A stretch of DNA of 64,000 nt from Hyphomicrobiales bacterium (GCA_900469615.1 UBYA01000031.1:1-64000); one strand, 5' to 3'. Shown: positions 15,647 through 27,792, counted from the stretch's first letter. Numbers and translations: made by a program. Notes: a model not told the origin generated them from the letters alone.

Positions 15647-16903
15647 ATGTCCAAGATTGGAAATCTTTCCGTACTTTTTGCGTCGACATGGGCCTTCACG
15701 GCCTGTTTCGCGGTCTGGACGATGTTCGGCGTGATCGGAATGCCAATCCGCACGCAGCTCAATCTCGACTCCACTCAATTCGGGCTTCTGACAGCCACGC
15801 CGATCCTGACAGGCGCCCTGTTTCGGCTACCGCTGGGTATCTGGACCGACCGTTTTGGTGGCCGGATCATCATGCTGCTCCTGCTGATCGGCTGCGCGAT
15901 TCCCCTGTGGCTCTCCTCCTATGCGACGGCGCTCTGGCAACTTCTCCTTCTTGGTCTTGCACTCGGTCTAGTTGGCGCCTCCTTCTCCGTGGGGACGCCC
16001 TATGTCGCCCGCTTCTTCCCCAAGGAGAGCCGCGGCTTTGCCATGGGCTTCTTCGGCGCTGGCACCATTGGAGCCGCCTTGAACATGTTTGTCGCCCCGC
16101 TGTTGGTCGGCAGCTTTGGCTGGGAGGCCGTCCCGAAGGTCTATGCAGTCGCACTTCTTGTTACGGCCGTCCTGTTCTGGCTTTTCTCGGCTCCCGATCC
16201 GGGCGCGGGTGCCGGGTCTTCGCCTTCGATGATGAAGCAGCTTTCCGTCCTTCGGAACCCGAGGGTCTGGAAATATTGCCAATATTACTCGATTGTTTTC
16301 GGCGGGTTCACCGCGCTGTCGGTCTGGGTGCCACAATATTTCAAAAACGAATATGGGTTCTCGATCGCGCAGGCATCTCTTCTGGCTGCCTGCTTCTCTC
16401 TGCCGGGAGGTGCATTTCGTGCCATCGGCGGTTGGCTGTCCGATCGTTTCGGGGCGCACAACGTCACCTGGTGGGTGCTATGGGCGGCCTGGGTCGCCCT
16501 GTTCCTCTTGTCCTATCCGCGCACCGATCTGGTCGTTCACACAAATGGCGGATCGGTCAGTTTCGGCATCGCATTGTCGCCATGGCTCTTCACCGCACTT
16601 TTGATGGTGCTCGGCGTCGCCTTTGCCTGCGGCATGGCATCGACCTTCAAATACATCGCCGATGATTTTCCCGACAATATGGGCGCTGTCTCCGGCATCG
16701 TCGGCATGGCCGGCGGCCTCGGTGGCTTCCTGCTGCCGATCATGTTCGGCGCGCTTCTGGACCGGATTGGCGTCAATTCGAGCTGCTTCATGCTGCTTTA
16801 CGGCATCGTCTGGGTCTCACTGGTCCTCAATTACCTCACCGAAGTCCGGCGGGCGCCCGTCATGGGCGAGGGAGCGCAGCATGCGAAAACGCCATCGCCA
16901 TAA
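15647..16903 (+). CDS. narK: Nitrate/nitrite transporter of the MFS superfamily
   Basis: A 418-residue, 12-segment major facilitator protein of the nitrate/nitrite porter family. Family-like motifs are FRLPLGIWTDRFGGR (the MFS loop 2-3 signature), GTPYVARFFPKESRGFAMGF and its second-half counterpart FRAIGGWLSDRFGAHNVTWW. It imports nitrate and/or exports nitrite for respiration by NarGHI. It opens the nar operon; narG begins 21 bp downstream after a GGAAAGGAG ribosome binding site. It is a single-domain NarK, not the NarK1-NarK2 fusion found in some proteobacteria. Confidence 0.93.
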   Translation: MSKIGNLSVLFASTWAFTACFAVWTMFGVIGMPIRTQLNLDSTQFGLLTATPILTGALFRLPLGIWTDRFGGRIIMLLLLIGCAIPLWLSSYATALWQLLLLGLALGLVGASFSVGTPYVARFFPKESRGFAMGFFGAGTIGAALNMFVAPLLVGSFGWEAVPKVYAVALLVTAVLFWLFSAPDPGAGAGSSPSMMKQLSVLRNPRVWKYCQYYSIVFGGFTALSVWVPQYFKNEYGFSIAQASLLAACFSLPGGAFRAIGGWLSDRFGAHNVTWWVLWAAWVALFLLSYPRTDLVVHTNGGSVSFGIALSPWLFTALLMVLGVAFACGMASTFKYIADDFPDNMGAVSGIVGMAGGLGGFLLPIMFGALLDRIGVNSSCFMLLYGIVWVSLVLNYLTEVRRAPVMGEGAQHAKTPSP

Positions 16904-16924
16904 AACCGGGAAAGGAGTGGCTAT

Positions 16925-19900
16925 ATGAGCCATTTTTTGGAACGCCTGACCTATCTTTCTCGCCGACGGGAATCTTTTGCCGGTGGTCACGGCGAGCTCC
17001 GCGACGAAGATCGCATGTGGGAGGAGGGCTACCGGCAGCGCTGGCAGCACGACAAGATCGTCCGCTCCACCCACGGCGTGAACTGCACCGGATCCTGTTC
17101 CTGGAAGATCTACGTCAAGAGCGGTGTCGTCACCTGGGAGACGCAGCAGACCGACTATCCGCGCACGCGGCCGGGCATGCCCAACCATGAGCCGCGCGGC
17201 TGCTCGCGCGGAGCCTCTTATAGCTGGTATCTCTACAGCGCCAGCCGTATCAAGTACCCGCTGGTGCGTGGCCGCCTCGTCAAAGCGTGGCGCGAGGCCC
17301 GCAAGATGCTCGGTCCCGTCGAGGCGTGGGCCGCCATCACTGGCAGCCCCGAGACAACAAAGTCCTATAAATCCGTCCGGGGCAGAGGTGGTTTCGTTCG
17401 CGTCTCCTGGGACGAAGCGGTGGACATCATCGCGGCGGCGAACGTACATACGATCAAAACCTTCGGTCCGGACCGCGTCGTCGGCTTTTCGCCGATACCG
17501 GCCATGTCCATGGTCTCCTATGCGGCGGGAGCGCGCTATCTCAGCCTGATCGGCGGCACGCTGCTTTCCTTCTATGACTGGTACTGCGACCTGCCGCCGT
17601 CCAGCCCTCAAACCTGGGGTGAACAGACCGACGTTCCGGAATCGGCCGATTGGTATAATTCCGCCTATATCATCGCCTGGGGTTCGAACATCCCCCAGAC
17701 GCGCACGCCCGATGCGCACTTCTTCGTCGAGGCGCGCTACAACGGCACGAAGGTCGTGGCTGTCACGCCCGATTATGCCGAGGTGGCGAAGCTCTCCGAT
17801 CTCTGGCTTCATCCCAAACAGGGCACCGACGCGGCGCTCGCCATGGCGATGGGCCATGTCATCTTGAAGGAATTTTTCCTCGACCGGCAGGTGCCGTATT
17901 TCGAGGACTATACCCGTCGCTACACCGACATGCCGATGCTGGTGCGGCTGCGGCACGATGGCGACCGTTTCGTGCCGGATCGCTACCTGCGCCAGAGTGA
18001 CCTGCCCGGTGCACCGGGGTCCGGGCATGCTGCGTGGAAGACGGTTGCGACGACCGAGGCCGAGGGCGATATCGTCGTCCCACAGGGTTCGATCGGCTAC
18101 CGCTGGCCGAAGGACGGTGAGCCGGTCGGACGCTGGAATCTCGAGCCAAAGGACGGTGAGACAGGCAATGGCATTCGGCTGGCCTTGAGCCTGATCGAAA
18201 GGCGCGACGATGTCGTGGCGGTTGCTTTCCCCTATTTTGGCGGCAAGCTTCACGAATATTTCAAAGAAAACGACCAGGGCGGCGACGTCCTCACGCTCAA
18301 TGTCCCCGTGCGCAAAATCAAGCTCGCCGACGGCGAGACCCATGTCGCAACCGTTTTCGACTTGCTCTGCGCCAATTACGGCCTTGATCGTGGCCTCGGC
18401 GGCGCCTGTGCCAAAGGCTTTGACGAAAACGTGCCCTATACGCCTGCCTGGCAGGAAAGCATCACCGGCGTCTCGGCCGATAAGGCCATCGCCGTCGCTC
18501 GCGGTTTCGCGGAGACGGCGGAGAAGACCAAAGGGCGCGCGATGGTCATCATCGGCGCCGGCATGAACCACTGGTATCATCAGGACATGGGCTACCGCTC
18601 GATCATCAACGTCCTGATGATGTGCGGCACGGTCGGTGTCTCAGGTGGTGGCTGGGCGCATTATGTCGGGCAGGAGAAGCTCCGCCCCCAGACCGGGTGG
18701 ACCATGCTGGCCTTCGCGCTTGATTGGGCACGGCCGCCACGTCACATGAATGGCACGTCGTTCTTCTACGCGCATAGCGACCAATGGCGTTATGAAAAGA
18801 TCGACGTCGCCGAACTGCTGTCGCCCCTCGCGGACCCCGCCCCCTATCGCGGCAGCATGATCGATCTCAACGTCAAGGCGGAGCGCATGGGTTGGCTCCC
18901 GTCCGCGCCGCAACTCAACGTCAACCCGTTGACGCTCGCAGCCGCAGCGGAGAACGCGGGCGCCGACATCAAGGATCATGTGGCTGCCGGTCTCACATCC
19001 GGCGTACTCGCCATGGCCTGCGAGGATCCCGATAATCCCGCCAACTTCCCGCGCAATCTTTTCATCTGGCGCTCGAACTTGTTCGGCTCGTCCGGCAAGG
19101 GCCACGAATATTTCCTGAAACACTTTCTCGGTACGCGTCACGGCTTGCAGGGGAAAGACCTGGGAGAGATGGGCGGAACAAAGCCGGAGGAGGTCGTATG
19201 GCGCGACCCTGCGCCGGAGGGCAAGCTCGATCTCGTCGTCACCCTCGACTTTCGCATGTCGACGAGCTGTCTTTATTCAGACGTCGTGCTGCCGACCGCG
19301 ACCTGGTATGAGAAGAACGACCTCAACACCTCCGATATGCATCCCTTTATCCATCCGCTCTCGGCGGCGGTGGACCCGGTCTGGGAGTCACGCAGTGACT
19401 GGGAGACCTACAAGGCGATCGCCAAGCGTTTCTCCGAACTCGCCGAGGGCCATCTCGGTGTCGAGCGCGACGTGGTGCTCGTTCCGATCCAGCACGACAC
19501 GCCTGGGGAACTGGCTCAACCCTTCGAGGTCGCCGATTGGAAGAAGGGCGAGTGTGACCTGATCCCTGGCGTCACGGCGCCGCAGATCGCTGTCGTCGAA
19601 CGCGACTATCCCAATACGCATCGCCGCTTTACCGCGCTCGGCCCACTCGCGGACAAGCTCGGCAACGGCGGCAAGGGCATTTCCTGGAATACCGAGCACG
19701 AGGTGAAGGGCCTCGGTGAGTTGAACTATCGCGTGAACGACGGCGGCGCGACCGAGGGACGGCCGCGGATCGAGACAGATATCGATGCAGCCGAGGTGAT
19801 CCTCTACCTCGCGCCGGAGACCAACGGCGAGGTCGCGGTCAAGGCGTGGGAAGCGCTCGGCAAGATCACCGGCCGCGATCACAAACACCTCGCCTCGATG

Positions 19901-20679
19901 CGGGAGGACGAAAAAATCCGCTTCCGCGATATCCAGGCCCAGCCTCGCAAGATCATCTCCTCGCCGACCTGGTCCGGCATCGAGAGCGAGCATGTCAGCT
20001 ACACGGCCGGTTATACCAATGTGAACGAACTCATCCCCTGGCGCACGATCACCGGCCGCCAGCAATTCTATCAGGATCACCGCTGGTTCCGCGACTTCGG
20101 CGAGAGCTTCGCCGTTTACCGACCGCCGATCGACACACGCTCCGCTGTCGAAATGATCGGCAAGCGTTCCAATGGCGAGACCGAGATCGTCCTCAACTTC
20201 ATCACGCCGCATCAGAAATGGGGTATCCACTCGACCTATACCGACAACCTGCTGATGCTGACGCTCTCGCGCGGCGGACCGATCGTCTGGATTTCGGAGA
20301 TGGATGCGAAGACAGCCGGCATCGTCGACAACGACTGGATCGAACTCTTCAACGTCAATGGCGCGATCGCAGCACGCGCAGTCGTCAGCCAGCGGGTCAA
20401 GGAGGGTATGTGTATGATGTATCATGCCCAGGAGAAGATCGTGAACGTGCCGGGCTCGCAGATCACAGGGCTGCGCGGCGGCATTCACAACTCCGTCACT
20501 CGTACGGTGCTGAAGCCCACTCACATGGTTGGCGGCTACGCCCAGCTTTCCTATGGCTTCAATTACTACGGCACGGTCGGCTCGAACCGCGACGAGTTCG
20601 TCATCGTCCGCAAGCTCAACAAGATCGATTGGCTCGATCATTCCAACCCAGTTGATCCCGTCGCGAAGGAGATCGTGGC

Positions 20680-20683
<4 letters not shown>
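16925..20683 (+). CDS. narG: Respiratory nitrate reductase, catalytic alpha subunit
   Basis: Membrane-anchored cytoplasmic enzyme that reduces nitrate to nitrite at a molybdenum bis-MGD site. The 1252-residue length is normal. Near the N-terminus there is a vestigial twin-arginine stretch (RRRESF), then HGVNCTGSC (His50, Cys54, Cys58) and a later Cys in EPRGCSRG that bind the FS0 [4Fe-4S] cluster. YDWYCDLPPSSPQTWGEQTD contains the aspartate expected to ligate Mo. The C-terminal domain keeps the molybdopterin-binding elements (NFITPHQKWGIHSTYTDN). narH overlaps its stop by 4 bp (ATGA). Confidence 0.98.
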
Positions 20684-22212
<1,529 letters not shown>

Positions 22213-22222
22213 GGAGGCGCCG

Positions 22223-22846
22223 ATGCTGATATTCAGAGCTTTCAGCGCGCTGCTTTCCTACCCCTCCGAGGAGATGCGCCAGGCGTTGCCGGAGATCGCG
22301 GTGGTGGTCCGCGAAACGCATCTCCTCGATGCGGCACGACGCGATGACCTTCTCGCGCTCATCGACGAACTCGGCCAGGACGATCTGCTGACGGTCGAGG
22401 AACGCTATGTCGATCTCTTCGATCGCGGTCGCGCGCTATCGCTCCATTTGTTCGAGCATCTCCATGGCGATAGCCGCGACCGTGGCGAAGCCATGGTCGA
22501 CCTCAAACAGGTGTATGAACGGGCCGGCTTCGAGCTGTCGACGAGTGAACTGCCGGATTATCTTCCCGTTGTGCTCGAATATCTGAGCTGTCGAGATCTT
22601 GTCGAAACACGCGAGATGCTCGCCGACTGCGTGCAGATTCTGGCGACAATCGGGCGTTCGCTGATCGCTCGGCGAAGCGGCTACGCCGCTGTTCTGCAGG
22701 CACTTATCGTCCTGGGTGGAGAAAGACCGATCGAGGCCGAAAAGGTCCCTCCGGTCAAAGAGCGCATGGAAGCGATCGATCGCGATTGGGCCGAGCAACC
22801 GGCCTTCGGCGGTGCTCCGGCGCCGGCCGGCCCGGCGGCAACCTAG
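22223..22846 (+). CDS. narJ: Nitrate reductase assembly chaperone
   Basis: A TorD/NarJ-type chaperone of 207 residues that assists Mo-cofactor insertion into apo-NarG before NarGH docks on NarI. Typical NarJ text includes FSALLSYPSEEMRQALPE and YVDLFDRGRALSLHLFEHLHG with HGDSRDRGEAMVDL. The C-terminus becomes Ala/Pro-rich (GGAPAPAGPAA). It sits in the canonical position between narH and narI. Confidence 0.97.
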   Translation: MLIFRAFSALLSYPSEEMRQALPEIAVVVRETHLLDAARRDDLLALIDELGQDDLLTVEERYVDLFDRGRALSLHLFEHLHGDSRDRGEAMVDLKQVYERAGFELSTSELPDYLPVVLEYLSCRDLVETREMLADCVQILATIGRSLIARRSGYAAVLQALIVLGGERPIEAEKVPPVKERMEAIDRDWAEQPAFGGAPAPAGPAAT

Positions 22847-22860
22847 AGGAGGATCTGCCA

Positions 22861-23580
22861 ATGCTATCCAATCCCTATGTGAATACGCTGCTATTCGGAG
22901 TCTATCCCTATATCTGCCTTGTGGTCCTCCTGATCGGCAGTCTGATCCGTTTCGACCGTGAGCCGTACACATGGAAGAGCGATTCCTCGCAGATGCTGCG
23001 CAAGGGCCAGCTCCGACTCGGATCGAACCTGTTCCACTATGGCGTTATCATCGTGATCCTTGGCCACTTTGCCGGGTTTCTCGCACCGCATTGGGCGGTC
23101 GACTGGGCGCTGTCGGCGGTCGCCCACCAGTTGCTGGCCATGGTGGTGGGCGGCATCGCCGGCTTCACGGCCATCATCGGGCTAACGATCCTCATCTATC
23201 GACGCTTGGCGGACCCCCGCATCCGCCTCAACAGCCGCAAGTGGGACATCGCCATCACGTTAATGCTGTGGTTGCAGCTCGCCCTTGGTCTGCTCACGGT
23301 GCCGCTCTCGGCCTACCATATGGACGGCGGCCTGTTTGAGACGCTGACGAGTTACGTCAAAGGAATCGTCACATTTGACGCCGGCTCGGCGGCGTTCATG
23401 ATCGACGTGCCTCTCACCTATAAGCTGCATATCCTGCTTGGCTTCACACTGTTCCTCGTTTCGCCCTTCACGCGCATGATCCACATCTGGAGCGGGGCAG
23501 GGGTGCTTTCCTACCTGTTCCGGCCTTACCAGATCGTGCGTACCCCCAAGACCCGGGCAAAAGAGCCGGTGCGGTCATGA
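22861..23580 (+). CDS. narI: Respiratory nitrate reductase, cytochrome b gamma subunit
   Basis: Membrane anchor that oxidises quinol and passes electrons through two b haems to NarH. The 239 residues form five membrane segments. His59 and His69 (LFHYGVIIVILGHF) and His190 and His208 (KLHILLGF...MIHIW) have the spacing of the four haem ligands of E. coli NarI (56, 66, 187, 205). The ATG at 22861 follows GAGGAGG; the longer open frame upstream overlaps narJ and is not used. The stop overlaps the next start by 4 bp. Confidence 0.97.
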   Translation: MLSNPYVNTLLFGVYPYICLVVLLIGSLIRFDREPYTWKSDSSQMLRKGQLRLGSNLFHYGVIIVILGHFAGFLAPHWAVDWALSAVAHQLLAMVVGGIAGFTAIIGLTILIYRRLADPRIRLNSRKWDIAITLMLWLQLALGLLTVPLSAYHMDGGLFETLTSYVKGIVTFDAGSAAFMIDVPLTYKLHILLGFTLFLVSPFTRMIHIWSGAGVLSYLFRPYQIVRTPKTRAKEPVRS

Positions 23581-24296
23581 CGATCTCGGTCAACGGCATG
23601 GCGGTGACGGTGGAGTCCGGCTATCCGGCCGAGTTCGCAGCAGCACGCGAACTGCTACGGCAGAGGGCGATCGCCATCGACCTGCTCGGTCCGGCGGTTG
23701 AGGATGAGGAAACGATCGAGATGGCGATCGAGACGTTGATGCGGAAAGAAGTGGCGACGCCGGTGCCGACCGAAGCCGAGTGTCGCCGATATTACGAACA
23801 GAACCCTGCTGAGTTTGAGAGCGGCGACCTCGTCAATGCGCGCCATATCTTGTTTCAGGTGACGCCTCAAGTGAACGTGCCGCAGATGCGGGCGCGGGCC
23901 GAGCAGGTGTTGAACGAGCTGCTCGCCGACCCCAGTCGTTTCACGATACTCGCCGCTGAGCTTTCCAATTGTCCTTCAGGCGAACGAGGTGGCAATCTGG
24001 GCCAGATCAGCCGAGGCGATATGGTCCAGGAGTTCGAAAAGGCTCTCTTCAAGTTCGGAGCGTCAGGGATTCTTCGCGAGCTCGTCAAGACCCGGTACGG
24101 CTTTCACATTGTCGCCATCGATCGATATATACCGGGTCGCAAACTTCCTTTCGATAACGTCCGGGTGACGATCGCCGAGAGGCTTCATTTACAGGTCGAA
24201 GAAAAGGCGCTTCGCCAATACATTAGCATCCTTGCCGGACAAGCGGAAATCCATGGGGTCGATCTCGACGCCACGAACGTCCCTTTGGTCCAGTAG
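23577..24296 (+). CDS. Cytoplasmic parvulin-type peptidyl-prolyl isomerase
   Basis: PpiC/parvulin-family foldase, 239 residues, without a signal peptide. An N-terminal helical part (about 1-95) precedes the parvulin domain (VNARHILFQV, FTILAAELSNCPSGERGGNLGQ, FEKALFKFG, TRYGFHIVAID), and a short helical tail follows. The organisation resembles NifM, which matures nitrogenase iron protein. Its 4-bp overlap with narI marks it as an operon member, and such genes commonly close nar operons, presumably helping NarGHI to fold. Confidence 0.9.
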   Translation: MTISVNGMAVTVESGYPAEFAAARELLRQRAIAIDLLGPAVEDEETIEMAIETLMRKEVATPVPTEAECRRYYEQNPAEFESGDLVNARHILFQVTPQVNVPQMRARAEQVLNELLADPSRFTILAAELSNCPSGERGGNLGQISRGDMVQEFEKALFKFGASGILRELVKTRYGFHIVAIDRYIPGRKLPFDNVRVTIAERLHLQVEEKALRQYISILAGQAEIHGVDLDATNVPLVQ

Positions 24297-24329
24297 CCTC
24301 GCGTTGATGCCCCTACGAGGACAGAGAAT

Positions 24330-24602
24330 ATGCTTGGAGAACTTATAGAAAAACTCGATCATCCTGAAGTCACTGCCAGCTTGTTCGCCGCACTTGACCC
24401 TCATATCGTGGCAGCTATCGAGAGACGCGCGACTGCTTTCTCAATGAGCGCCGCAGAATTTGCTGCCGGCGCGGTTCGCGAGTTCGTGGATCACGCTGAC
24501 GATGATCTGTGGTTCCAGTTGCTGACGATCATCCGCAAATCCGACGATCCCGGGCGGACGGCAGTAGAAACCATTTTGAAATGGACCGTTGGTGATCCCT
24601 AA
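24330..24602 (+). CDS. Small protein at the end of the nar operon
   Basis: A 90-residue acidic protein of unknown function (MLGELIEKLDHPEVTASLFA...ILKWTVGDP), predicted mainly helical, with ERRATAFSMSAAEFAAGAVREF in the middle. That segment resembles a ribbon-helix-helix or short DNA-binding arrangement only loosely. It follows the foldase gene by 33 bp on the same strand and probably shares the nar transcript. It could be a regulator or an assembly helper for the nitrate reductase; I have no stronger evidence. Confidence 0.65.
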   Translation: MLGELIEKLDHPEVTASLFAALDPHIVAAIERRATAFSMSAAEFAAGAVREFVDHADDDLWFQLLTIIRKSDDPGRTAVETILKWTVGDP

Positions 24603-24617
24603 GCCGGTGTGCCCACA

Positions 24618-25306
24618 TCAAGATCGGTAAGCCTTTGCATCGGCGTGGACTTGATTACGCCGTTTGATAAGGATCGCGGTAGCTTGCTTGTACGGGCCTT
24701 GTCTTCGCGAACGCTTCCCTTGAAGAGCATTTAAGCCTTTGATTGATCTGTCACTCGTCCAATCAACTAGCCGGTTCATTTGAAGAAGCAACGAGATCAG
24801 GCGAGACCAGTGCTGCGGGATCTCGTCCTTGTTCGTCTCGTCGAAACGTCTTGCCGGTCCGGCGACGAGGAAACGGTCGCGTGTGATGAGTCCGGGCAAG
24901 CGTTGGACGACATTTTTTTCGCTGCCGCAGCAGTCATGGGATATTGTCCCTCCATGGGTGCGACTGCAAAGCCTTGGCGGAAACGAGCGGGAGTCGTGCC
25001 AAACATGCGTTTGAAAGGTCGTGTAAAGGCCTCCTGGGAATCGAATCCGCAGTCGAAGGCGAGATCGACGAGCCGGAGACTGGAGTCGCTGAGCAAGCGT
25101 CTGGCGCTCCTCACCAGCCTCCTGCCGCGTACATATTCCATGACCGCCCGCCGCGTATGGGCCAGGAACATCTGCGAAAAGTAATACGGCGAATATCCCG
25201 CCCTCTCCGCAACGGCTTCGAGGTTCAGATCATCGTCGAGGTGATCTTCTATCCAGCCGACGATCTCTTTGATGGTATCTATAGGCCCATTCTTCATGCA
25301 AACCAT
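24618..25306 (-). pseudogene. AraC/GyrI-type regulator, frameshifted and truncated
   Basis: The first 100 residues are a clean AraC helix-turn-helix pair (LNLEAVAERAGYSPYYFSQM; LVDLAFDCGFDSQEAFTRPF; MFGTTPARFRQG). After a run of seven A on the coding strand (T7 at 24913-24919) this frame turns into low-complexity Ser/Thr/Arg sequence. The next frame then reads LPGLITRDRFLVAGPARRFD and EIPQHWSRLISLL, which matches the beginning of the GyrI-like effector domain that normally follows. Only about 50 residues of that domain remain. A one-base indel in the homopolymer plus a 3' deletion explain the structure. Confidence 0.75.
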
Positions 25307-25671
25307 TATCGGGAAATACGCGCCTGTTGTCTTGATCGATCTTGCGGTTATCCTCCGAGGAAGGCGTAGCGCCTGAAAATTCCGTCACATTGCGGTTCCG
25401 AAGCGCAGCTTGACCGGTGGTTCCTCATGTGAGTCGCTATGGATCGGCACACTCGCCATGAAGGAGGCGGGATTGGAAACTTTCCGGCGAGTTCGTCAGC
25501 ATCGTCTTCGGCCAGCATCACTTGGAACGGGTATTGGCGAAGTCGCCACAGATACGTCGAACGCTTGCCTCGCCGATCTTGGTGATTTTCTCAAATAGTC
25601 CATTAACGATTTTTGCGGAGCGACACGGACCCAAAAGTACGGGACGACGGATTCTGGGCGACAGCGCGGCA
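25307..25671. other. Gene-free stretch between AraC remnant and secreted protein gene
   Basis: Only short unconvincing frames occur in these 365 bp, none with a good ribosome binding site and a recognisable product. It probably contains the promoter of the AraC-type gene and debris from past rearrangement. Confidence 0.4.
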
Positions 25672-27390
25672 TCAGTGAAGATTTTCATCAATGGTCTTGT
25701 AGCAGGTATCGCTATTTCCGATGTCGGCCTTCGTTAGCAGTTTCCACTCATCTCGATCAAAATCGAAATACTCAAGAAAGCAGCGACCTGCATCGTAGCT
25801 GAACCATTGAGCCGCAAGCAGGCGGCTTTCGAGACGATAATCCAACGCGAGATACATGTTAGCTTCGCCGCCGCGTGGAAAGCTCGCCGGCCGGCCAGTC
25901 TTGTTGTCGGCGACGATCGCGAAGGAGCATCCCGTTCCGCAGCCGATCTGAATAAGGGTGTAGTGTCCTGCAAAGTTGGGTCCTTGGCGCATGCCATCAC
26001 GGATGCGAGTTCTGAAGGAATTGAACTGGCGGTCTCGCCCCTTGAAGTCCGGTAGCATCGTCCTTCCGGCAAATCGGCCTGAGATCGGAAAGTCGGCCGG
26101 GTTTTTCCGCACCGTACCCGATGCGCCTGATGCGTTGGCGCCCGCGGCTACTTGCTGAGACGACGGGACGTCACATGCGTGCCAGTACTGCCCTTCGCGA
26201 CCAAAGCACCAGCCGACGGTCTGAAGCTTCGCTGCGATGCGCTCGCGTCGGTCACAGGCTGTCAGAGTGTCAGCCGAATCTCCACTACCACCGCGGCATG
26301 TTCCATTTTGCTCTTGCCACTGCGCTATCAGGCGGATCGGTGCGGAAGCTCCCTTATCCGTCTCGCTGACCGTTCCGCTCTCCGATACGATTGTTCCGGT
26401 CTTCACATCCCAGACAAAGGCGAACTCCGCCGTCCCCGATGATATACGATCGCCGGCGCGCTTGGCGTACCAATCGACATTTCCTTCGATCCTACAGGTA
26501 TCGGAACAGTTGATCTTCAGAGACTGCGGTCTTTCGCTGTATGCCCGGATCGGCCATCGTGTCGCAAAGTCGCGCTTCGCAGTGACCACCTCAACTTTGG
26601 GCGTCGCTTTTCCGTAGAAATCCACGGTATCGCCATACGCCTTTTCCATGAATGCGACCGCGTCGGCGTTTCCGCGAGACCAGGCGTTATAGTAGGCAGA
26701 TATGAAGGCCCTGGCCTTCTGCTCGTCTGTCTGTGCTGCAGGTTCCTGCGTCGCGGAAGACGAAACTGCCGGCACGGCCGCTCCTGCTGCGGCAAGCCGA
26801 CCGGCTATATCGTTGAGGTTGCCGAAGGTCACACCATAGCTTTGCATCTCGCTGGCGGTCAGATATCGCATATCGTCGCTGGATACGGAGAGGCTGACCT
26901 GAAGCAGCTTCGGATCGACACCCATTTCCGTAAGATACGATATAATCTGCGCGGTCATCGTCTGTATCGCGGCTACGGCAGTGGGACCGTCGAGCCCGGC
27001 CCCTGGCGCAAACGACGATTGGTGAACACCGATGGCGCCCGGCTCTGCTTGGCGGATCACCCCGCCGACGAATGCCAGCGTGCAGGCGGATGCGCATTGG
27101 CTGGCACGCAGCTGAAAGGTCACCAACCCGAGCGACCGGATCATCCTGCCGTAGGCCATGGCTGCAAGGATGTTGCCGCCGCTGCTGTCAAAGGTAATAG
27201 CCTTGGCGCCGCTTGCTGCGACCTCCTGGGAGAGCTGCTGAGGATCATCCGCCTGGCTGAATTCACCCTTCAGCAGAAGAATAGGAGCGGCGTTTTCGAT
27301 TGGTATCCTTTGTATCGTCATGTCTGCACGCGCCGCGCCGAACAAGGTTGCGGATGCCACAATGGCTAGAACGGATTGACGCAGAAACAC
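25672..27390 (-). CDS. Secreted ClpP-like serine protease-fold protein (COG3904 type)
   Basis: A 572-residue exported protein with a signal peptide (SVLAIVASATLFGAARA). Residues about 25-200 have a ClpP/crotonase-like fold: FDSSGGNILAAMAYGRMIR, then ASQCASACTLAFVGG, whose serine is the expected nucleophile, and GAIGVHQSSF with the histidine. Residues about 225-340 resemble a SnoaL/NTF2-like domain (ARAFISAYYNAWSRGNADAV). The rest is a Cys-containing domain (GHYTLIQIGCGTGCSFAIV). Periplasmic proteins of this kind occur in alphaproteobacteria with unknown substrates. It stands alone on its strand. Confidence 0.72.
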   Translation of the reverse strand: MFLRQSVLAIVASATLFGAARADMTIQRIPIENAAPILLLKGEFSQADDPQQLSQEVAASGAKAITFDSSGGNILAAMAYGRMIRSLGLVTFQLRASQCASACTLAFVGGVIRQAEPGAIGVHQSSFAPGAGLDGPTAVAAIQTMTAQIISYLTEMGVDPKLLQVSLSVSSDDMRYLTASEMQSYGVTFGNLNDIAGRLAAAGAAVPAVSSSATQEPAAQTDEQKARAFISAYYNAWSRGNADAVAFMEKAYGDTVDFYGKATPKVEVVTAKRDFATRWPIRAYSERPQSLKINCSDTCRIEGNVDWYAKRAGDRISSGTAEFAFVWDVKTGTIVSESGTVSETDKGASAPIRLIAQWQEQNGTCRGGSGDSADTLTACDRRERIAAKLQTVGWCFGREGQYWHACDVPSSQQVAAGANASGASGTVRKNPADFPISGRFAGRTMLPDFKGRDRQFNSFRTRIRDGMRQGPNFAGHYTLIQIGCGTGCSFAIVADNKTGRPASFPRGGEANMYLALDYRLESRLLAAQWFSYDAGRCFLEYFDFDRDEWKLLTKADIGNSDTCYKTIDENLH

Positions 27391-27601
27391 CGGTACTCAC
27401 CCTGAAAAACACTAGATGTATGTTATCGCATCAACTGTAACGCGCAATACCGAATGCGATATCTCGCTTCTTCGATGGATGCCAAAGCTGGGTTGGAGAA
27501 TTGCGCACGGCCCTCCATCTCGGAAAATCGCCAAGAGTTGTATTTAGCTGCACTTCCCAAGCGAAACCGTGATGGGCACGTCGTTGCAGTTCGCCGATGG
27601 A

Positions 27602-27792
27602 GGCTGAACCGCGCCGGGTTTGCCGGAGGCTCCAACTTCTGAGAAAGTGGAGCCGATATGAGCAAGACAACGAACAAGTTTTCACCTGAAGTCCGAGAAC
27701 GTGCCATCCGCATGGTGCTGGAACACGAGGCAGAACACCCGCCCCGGTGGGCGGCCGATCATGCGCTGGATCGATCGCGAACGGGACGTTGA
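27602..27792 (+). mobile_element. IS3-family left end with truncated orfA
   Basis: The segment opens with a typical rhizobial IS3-type end (TGAACCGCGCCGGGTTTGCC), followed by a hairpin (GGCTCCA...TGGAGCC), then an ATG at 27658 starting MSKTTNKFSPEVRERAIRMV and LEHEAEHPPRWAA, the N-terminus of OrfA. After WAA the sequence departs from the family and stops at 27792. No orfB or right end was found, so this is a remnant. Confidence 0.75.

Noticed and set aside
16817..18580. 587-codon frame on the minus strand over narG
   Set aside because: Antisense to an unmistakable narG; no family features.
19388..20641. 417-codon minus-strand frame over narG
   Set aside because: Same reason: antisense shadow of the narG 3' half.
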